In this document: piece by piece, positions 13,382 to 17,576 of the stretch
Position numbering within the stretch: the first letter of the stretch is position 1
How the letters are laid out: every line of letters begins with the position of its first letter
NCBI GenBank assembly: GCA_002452555.1
Contig: DKER01000150.1
Coordinates: forward strand, 1-17,576
Direction of reading: 5' to 3'
Length of the DNA stretch: 17,576 nt
From: Fidelibacterota bacterium UBA6817
Lineage (GTDB): Bacteria; Fidelibacterota; Fidelibacteria; Fidelibacterales; Fidelibacteraceae
The notes under the pieces: generated by a model
The model's input: only the letters and a program-made list of their open reading frames with translations
Databases searched by the model: none
Told to the model about the DNA's origin: nothing
Program-made: the position numbers and the translations under genes

Positions 13382-14677
13382 ATGAATGTTCCCCTGCTTC
13401 TCAATATTGCCTCGGAATTGTACCGGTTTACGGCTGAAAAGCCGCATATTCCTTCCGATGAACGGGTTCGAATGTTTTTTAAAGAACGGCCCTTTTTAGG
13501 AAAGCGCGACAGAAAAGAACTGGCCGGACTTTATTGGCATACAGTTCGGTTAAAATCCCGTTTTGAATGGAATGAAGCGTACAGCACATCACCAACAATG
13601 ACCCCGAGTATTCCTGTTGAAGCATTAATTATCAGAGCTTTCAGGGATTTGTATCCGGATATAACGGAATTATCTTTCAATAAAGCCGATGAAATCAGCC
13701 GGCAGTGGAACAGTCATGATATCATTCATATCCCGGAAGATATGCCTGATTATGTCCATTTTGCATTACCGGAATGGATGTGGCAAAAACTTGCGTCAGG
13801 CGTTGGTCCGGATAATGCCCGGGATATTGCCGGCGGTCTCCTTAAACAAACCGGATTACATTGCCGGATTAATACACTAAAAACTCGTTATCAGGATATG
13901 AGACTATTCATGCCGGATATTGATTTTATACCCGGGAACATTCTTCCGGAAGCACTCAGAATCCGTTCAGGAAAGGATATTATGTCTCATCCTGTTTATC
14001 GGAAAGGGCTGGTAGAAATTCAGGATGAAGGGAGCCAGCTTATAACCCGTGCAGTCAATCCTGACCAGGGACAGCTCATTGTAGATGCATGTGCCGGGGC
14101 CGGCGGAAAGGCGTTGCATATTGCAGCCCTTACAAAGAATCAATCACGGATTATTGCGACGGATAAATATCCGGAGCGCTTGATTGAACTGATGAAAAGA
14201 GCCGGGAGAGCAGACGCAAAAATTGAAGTGATGGATCAAAAAGAAGTTTTTAAAACGTTGAGGAGCAAAGCGGATATCCTGATTTTGGATGTTCCCTGCA
14301 CAGGAAGCGGAACGTTCAGACGCCGTCCCGATCTTAAATGGAAATTAACACCGGATTCACTTAATCATTTTGTTTCACTCCAGCGCAGTATCCTTGAAGA
14401 CAATATTCCTCTGGTAAAACCCGGAGGTATTTTGATCTATGCAACATGCTCAATCTTTGCTGAAGAAAATGAAGACCAAATAAAATACATCTGTGATAAA
14501 TGGCCAAATCTAAAATTGACGCCGATTCATGACGGACTCTTATCTCAGGGAATTAAGGTCAAGATGCCGTCAACGCCCTTTTTGCGCATTAATCCCGGGA
14601 CATATAATACGGACGGGTATTTCGTGGGAAAACTGGTTAACGAGTCAAACGTTCAAGGCATCCCCGATTCTTTCTAA
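13382..14677 (+). CDS. RsmB/NOP-family SAM-dependent RNA (cytosine-5) methyltransferase
   Basis: Methylates C5 of cytosine in rRNA or tRNA. Of the 431 residues, the N-terminal 130 are helical, with SERVRMFFKE-like and GKRDRKELAGLYWHTVR segments that resemble the helical domain of RsmB-type proteins. The Rossmann methyltransferase domain follows from about 155: GLVEIQDEGSQL, the SAM loop DACAGAGGK (235-243), TDKYPERL with ribose-binding Asp261, DVPCTGSGTFRRRPDLKW with Cys306, and YATCSIFAEENEDQI with the catalytic Cys356. The CAGAGGK variant, in place of CAAPGGK, is found in a known branch of the family. Both cysteines needed for catalysis and release are present. It starts 12 bases after folE with no clear Shine-Dalgarno, so it is probably the last gene of that operon. 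Its exact RNA target is not determinable. Confidence 0.92.
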   Translation: MNVPLLLNIASELYRFTAEKPHIPSDERVRMFFKERPFLGKRDRKELAGLYWHTVRLKSRFEWNEAYSTSPTMTPSIPVEALIIRAFRDLYPDITELSFNKADEISRQWNSHDIIHIPEDMPDYVHFALPEWMWQKLASGVGPDNARDIAGGLLKQTGLHCRINTLKTRYQDMRLFMPDIDFIPGNILPEALRIRSGKDIMSHPVYRKGLVEIQDEGSQLITRAVNPDQGQLIVDACAGAGGKALHIAALTKNQSRIIATDKYPERLIELMKRAGRADAKIEVMDQKEVFKTLRSKADILILDVPCTGSGTFRRRPDLKWKLTPDSLNHFVSLQRSILEDNIPLVKPGGILIYATCSIFAEENEDQIKYICDKWPNLKLTPIHDGLLSQGIKVKMPSTPFLRINPGTYNTDGYFVGKLVNESNVQGIPDSF

Positions 14678-14801
14678 ATTGGTTGGCATAGCAATAAATT
14701 TGATAAAACACCCGTTATCTTCCATAATTCCGGATCAGAAATAAATCCTTTAGATTTGTATCATTTGAATGTAAAACCGTGCAATATTCTTTTACCAATT
14801 A

Positions 14802-14830
14802 TTGCCATTAGCCATTTAATTTGGTATACT
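14802..14830 (+). promoter_or_regulatory. Predicted sigma70-type promoter with extended -10 for the glpA-like operon
   Basis: TTGCCA (-35, 14802-14807) and TATACT (-10, 14825-14830) are separated by exactly 17 bases, and TGG directly before the -10 gives the extended TGnTATACT form. The predicted start of transcription is about 14837, leaving a leader of about 20 bases. It lies in the only large intergenic gap of the window (14678-14856). A GCAATA (14781-14786) / TATTGC (14800-14805) inverted repeat overlaps the -35 and might bind a regulator. I see no rho-independent terminator in the upstream part of the gap. Confidence 0.65.
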
Positions 14831-14842
14831 TGTATAGACAAG
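14829..14842. promoter_or_regulatory. Candidate HutC/GntR-family operator at the transcription start
   Basis: CTTGT-ATAG-ACAAG is a perfect five-base inverted repeat centred near the predicted +1. Its core GTATAGAC fits the HutC-subfamily consensus GT-N-TA-N-AC, and the site resembles the B. subtilis TreR-type operator. It overlaps a second near-palindrome, TATAC-TT-GTATA (14825-14836), over the -10. A protein bound here would block RNA polymerase. No regulator gene is in the window. Confidence 0.4.
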
Positions 14843-14856
14843 CAGTCAGGATAAGC

Positions 14857-16293
14857 ATGAAAGCAGATGTGGTAATTATTGGAGCGGGTATAGTAGGGGC
14901 ATCATTAGCCCGTAAACTGTCATTGTATGATATCCGGGTTCTTTTGATTGATGCGTCTTCTGATGTGGCTACTGGTTCAACCAAAGCAAATACAGCCCTG
15001 GTTCATGCCGGCTATGATGCTGTATCTCACACGCTTATGGCACGGTTTAACCGGGAAGGTCATGCAATGTATAAAGACCTTTGCCATCTGCTGGATGTTC
15101 CCTATAAGCAGATTGGATCTCTTGTGGTTGCATTTAATAATGAGGACGAAAAACAACTTCAAAAATTGCTGGACAGGGGAAAAACCAATGGCATAAAGGA
15201 TTTGCACCTAATTGACAGAAATGAAGTTTTAAATCTTGAACCGGCCGTTAATTCATCTGTTCGATCTGCGCTTTATGCACCCAAAGCTGCCATTACAGGT
15301 CCGTGGGAACTGGCAACAGCCCTTACGGAAAATGCCATGGATAATGGAGCTGAATTATCCCTTAATTCACCGGTTACAAAAATTGAAAAAGCCCTCAAAG
15401 GTTTTGTCGTAACTTTTGGGCATTCATCCGTAACCACTCCTGTTATTGTGAATTGTGCCGGCATTGAATCCGATACGATTCATGCTATGCTTAAAAAACC
15501 GGATTATACAATTATTCCTCGAAAAGGGACCTATTTCCTCCTGGATAAAAAATCCGGAGATCACGTAAAGCATTTTGTTTTTCAGACACCATCCAAATTG
15601 GGAAAAGGAGTTGTTTGTGCTCCAACGGTTCACGGTAATCTGATAATCGGTCCGGATGCGAGTCAAAACAATGATAAATATGATCTTTCCGTCACCCGTG
15701 ATTCCATGGACACAGTCCGCAGTGTTGCATTACAATCTTTCCCTGATCTTGATTTTGGGATGTCCATCACTGAATTTGCCGGTGTAAGAGCACACAGCAG
15801 TTCAGGCGATTTTGTCATCCGTCATGTCACGGGAATTCCGGGATTTTTTGAAGCGGGCGGGATTAAGTCGCCGGGACTGACGGCTGCCCCTGCAATCGCA
15901 GAATTCTTAAGTGATCAGATCATTCAATACCTGGGGGCACCGTCTCTCAAATTACATGTTAAAACAACGCGAAAACCTGTTATCCGTTTTTCCGGTTTGT
16001 CGGATGCAGAAAAAGGAATGCTGATAAAGGCTAACCCGGCATGGGGACATATTGTTTGCCGATGTGAAACAGTAACAGAGGCGGAAATCGTAGATTCAAT
16101 TCACCGGTTCTGCGGATCGAAAACTGTTGACGGAGTTAAACGAAGAGTCCGTCCGGGAAGCGGCAGATGTCAGGGAGGATTTTGTCTGCCTAAAGTCATT
16201 CAAATTCTGGCACGCGAATTAAAGATTCCTCCCGAATCGGTAGAAAAAGAACTTCCGGGATCGTGGATCCTGAAGAAAGGCGGCAGCGTGTGA
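14857..16293 (+). CDS. GlpA-like FAD-dependent dehydrogenase with C-terminal BFD-type [2Fe-2S] domain
   Basis: FAD oxidoreductase of the DAO superfamily, by family and context most likely a glycerol-3-phosphate dehydrogenase-type subunit (an L-2-hydroxyglutarate-type substrate is the alternative). The 478-residue product starts with the dinucleotide-binding GAGIVGASLARKL (9-21), then STKANTALVHAGYD, PRKGTYFLLD and GGIKSPGLTAAPAIAEF (334-350), typical of GlpA/LhgO proteins. From about residue 398 a BFD-like domain carries C401-x-C403 and C438-x4-C443 (CRCETVTEAE ... GRCQGGFC), expected to bind a [2Fe-2S] cluster. The ATG at 14857 has AGGA at 14848-14851; the in-frame TTG at 14821 overlaps the promoter and is rejected. 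It is first in an operon with the next oxidoreductase and a probable DUF1667 gene. Confidence 0.9.
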   Translation: MKADVVIIGAGIVGASLARKLSLYDIRVLLIDASSDVATGSTKANTALVHAGYDAVSHTLMARFNREGHAMYKDLCHLLDVPYKQIGSLVVAFNNEDEKQLQKLLDRGKTNGIKDLHLIDRNEVLNLEPAVNSSVRSALYAPKAAITGPWELATALTENAMDNGAELSLNSPVTKIEKALKGFVVTFGHSSVTTPVIVNCAGIESDTIHAMLKKPDYTIIPRKGTYFLLDKKSGDHVKHFVFQTPSKLGKGVVCAPTVHGNLIIGPDASQNNDKYDLSVTRDSMDTVRSVALQSFPDLDFGMSITEFAGVRAHSSSGDFVIRHVTGIPGFFEAGGIKSPGLTAAPAIAEFLSDQIIQYLGAPSLKLHVKTTRKPVIRFSGLSDAEKGMLIKANPAWGHIVCRCETVTEAEIVDSIHRFCGSKTVDGVKRRVRPGSGRCQGGFCLPKVIQILARELKIPPESVEKELPGSWILKKGGSV

Positions 16294-17555
16294 AAACCAT
16301 GATTATAGACGTTGCTGTTATTGGAGGCGGTCCAGCCGGACTTGCAGCAGCCTTGGGAGCCAGTGAAAGTGGCGTAAAAAACGTTGCCGTGTTTGAACGA
16401 AGTAATGAAGCCGGAGGAATTTTACGCCAATGTATTCATCCGGGGTTTGGATTAAGCTATTTCAGCGAAGAACTGACAGGCCCGGAATACAGTGAACGGT
16501 TTTTAAAAAAAGTCTGGAAAACACCGGTTCGTGTATTCACATCTTCAATGGTGCTTTCAATTAATTCTGACAGCTCGCTGTCGGTTGTAAGCCGAACGGA
16601 AGGTTTTATAAGGGTTAAATACAAAGCCTTGATTATTGCAACCGGATGCAGGGAAAGAACCAGAGGAGCAATTCAAATTCCCGGGGACAGACCTTCGGGG
16701 ATATTGACTGCCGGGCTGGCCCAATGGTTTATAAATATGGAAGGCAGGAAAATCGGCCATCATGTTGTGATTCTCGGTTCGGGAGATATTGGTTTAATCA
16801 TGGCAAGACGTCTAATCCTGGAAGGCATGCTTGTGAAGGGGGTGTATGAAATTAATCCATGGTCAGCCGGTTTGAACAGAAATATCATACAGTGTCTTTA
16901 TGATTATGACATTCCTTTGTATCTGAAAAAAACAGTTATCAATATTCATGGAAAGAAAAGAATTTCTGGCGTTACAGTTTGTGATGTGGATGAAAACCAA
17001 AATCCCGTGAAAGGTACTGAAGAAAAAATCAGCTGTGACACCCTGTTGCTGTCAGTTGGTCTCATACCGGAAAATGAGCTGTTAACCGGTGCAAATATTC
17101 CTCTGAACAAAAAAACAGGGGGAGCGGAAGTCAATCAAAGATATCAGACAATCCGTAAAAACATTTTTGTTTGCGGGAATGCACTCATGGTCGAAGACTT
17201 GGTTGACAGGGTTACTGTTCACGGACTGGAAGCAGGGCGTCAGGCGGCAAGGTTTATCACGGGGGATATGGAATTGATGGAAACGGAATGTTTCATCGTT
17301 CCCGGAGAAACAGTTCATGCCGTTATGCCTCAGCGTCTCACCGGAAAGGTCAACAATCTGAATGTGTCCTTTCGCATTCTCCGGCCGGTCAGGACAGGAA
17401 TCCTTCAACTTGTAACTGATAAAGGCAGGATTATAGGGGAACAAAAAATTAGCAATGCCTTTCCCGGAGAAATGCAAAATGTCAATTTTGAGAAGCTTGA
17501 CATGTCCCGGGCTTCCAATCTTCTGAGACTTAATCTTGTGGAAAGAGATGGATAA
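16290..17555 (+). CDS. FAD/NAD-dependent oxidoreductase, second subunit of GlpA-type dehydrogenase
   Basis: Pyridine-nucleotide-disulfide-type oxidoreductase fold, 421 residues from the GTG at 16290. The N-terminal FAD-binding motif is VIGGGPAGLAAALGA (10-24), followed by NEAGGILRQCIHPGFG; the second nucleotide-binding motif VVILGSGDIGLIMARRL (159-175) indicates NAD(P)H binding; ATGCRERTRG (117-126) and VCGNALMVEDLVDRVTVHG close the FAD site. There is no CxxC redox disulfide, so it is not a thioredoxin reductase-like enzyme. In the conserved trio glpA-like / this / DUF1667, it probably passes electrons between the GlpA-like FAD and NAD. I prefer the GTG at 16290, whose AAGG (16277-16280) is nine bases away, to the ATG at 16299. 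The first subunit's stop overlaps the start and the next gene overlaps the end by eight bases. Confidence 0.88.
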   Translation: MKTMIIDVAVIGGGPAGLAAALGASESGVKNVAVFERSNEAGGILRQCIHPGFGLSYFSEELTGPEYSERFLKKVWKTPVRVFTSSMVLSINSDSSLSVVSRTEGFIRVKYKALIIATGCRERTRGAIQIPGDRPSGILTAGLAQWFINMEGRKIGHHVVILGSGDIGLIMARRLILEGMLVKGVYEINPWSAGLNRNIIQCLYDYDIPLYLKKTVINIHGKKRISGVTVCDVDENQNPVKGTEEKISCDTLLLSVGLIPENELLTGANIPLNKKTGGAEVNQRYQTIRKNIFVCGNALMVEDLVDRVTVHGLEAGRQAARFITGDMELMETECFIVPGETVHAVMPQRLTGKVNNLNVSFRILRPVRTGILQLVTDKGRIIGEQKISNAFPGEMQNVNFEKLDMSRASNLLRLNLVERDG

Positions 17556-17576
17556 GATATTTATTTGCACAGCTTG
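17548..17576 (+). CDS. Start of a probable DUF1667 protein (cut by window end)
   Basis: An ATG at 17548 overlaps the preceding stop by eight bases and opens a frame reading MDKIFICTA, with a last partial codon TG that can be Cys or Trp. If Cys, this gives C-x2-C at the very N-terminus, as in DUF1667 proteins, the usual third gene of this cluster. Only nine residues are visible, so the call rests mainly on gene order. Confidence 0.5.

Noticed and set aside
14692..14756. Weak hairpins (GATAA/TTATC, GGAT/ATCC) after the RNA methyltransferase gene as a terminator
   Set aside because: Stems are four or five pairs with no following T run; the transcript may end here by another mechanism but the sequence does not show it.
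17082..17570. Minus-strand open frame of 162 codons at the window end
   Set aside because: It is antisense to the oxidoreductase gene, whose motifs and overlaps with its neighbours are convincing; no family features are present.

Overview
The window is a dense, single-strand stretch of bacterial chromosome. All 17 genes I support lie on the + strand, most gaps are under 50 bases, and many genes overlap by 1 to 20 bases. The gene content suggests a Gram-negative-type (diderm) bacterium. There is a predicted outer-membrane beta-barrel ending in Phe, a large secreted lipoprotein, lipoprotein signal peptidase, a TraR/DksA-type regulator and HPr kinase. The style of the lipoprotein/barrel pair resembles FCB-type lineages such as Marinimicrobia, Calditrichota or Ignavibacteria. 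That placement is inference. No RNA genes, CRISPR arrays, insertion sequences or prophage genes were seen.

Region 1 (1-4846) is a housekeeping run: the 3' part of isoleucyl-tRNA synthetase, a DksA/TraR-type zinc-finger regulator, lspA, an RluD-type pseudouridine synthase, a XerC/D-type tyrosine recombinase and a short ribosome hibernation factor. Overlaps at lspA/rluD, rluD/xer and xer/hpf point to translational coupling. Region 2 (4849-8021) holds HPr kinase/phosphorylase, a sugar-1-phosphate nucleotidylyltransferase and metK; metK probably starts at a TTG codon.

Region 3 (8041-11663) is a lineage-specific envelope pair, a 765-residue lipoprotein whose only cysteine is the lipobox cysteine, coupled by ATGA to a 442-residue outer-membrane barrel of PorV/DUF5723 style. 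Region 4 (11699-14677) starts with a 66-residue protein that looks like a free-standing ClpX-type zinc-binding domain. A pterin group follows: two tandem, very different 6-pyruvoyl-tetrahydropterin synthase (PTPS)/QueD paralogues and GTP cyclohydrolase I (folE). The first paralogue keeps the catalytic residues and the second has lost the catalytic Cys and the His of the triad. An RsmB/NOP-family RNA methyltransferase closes the region. FolE makes dihydroneopterin triphosphate, the substrate of PTPS/QueD enzymes, so these genes form a pathway unit for queuosine, tetrahydropterin or folate-type products.

Region 5 (14678-17576) begins with the only sizeable intergenic gap, 179 bases. It carries a convincing sigma70-type extended -10 promoter and, at the predicted start of transcription, an inverted repeat fitting the HutC/GntR operator consensus. 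The promoter drives a GlpA-like FAD dehydrogenase with a C-terminal BFD-type [2Fe-2S] domain, a GlpB-position FAD/NAD oxidoreductase, and the first codons of what is probably a DUF1667 protein. This is the conserved gene trio usually tied to glycerol-3-phosphate oxidation.

The best candidates for something new are the degenerate PTPS paralogue in the folE cluster, the orphan ClpX-like zinc finger, the lipoprotein/barrel pair and the operator at 14829-14842.
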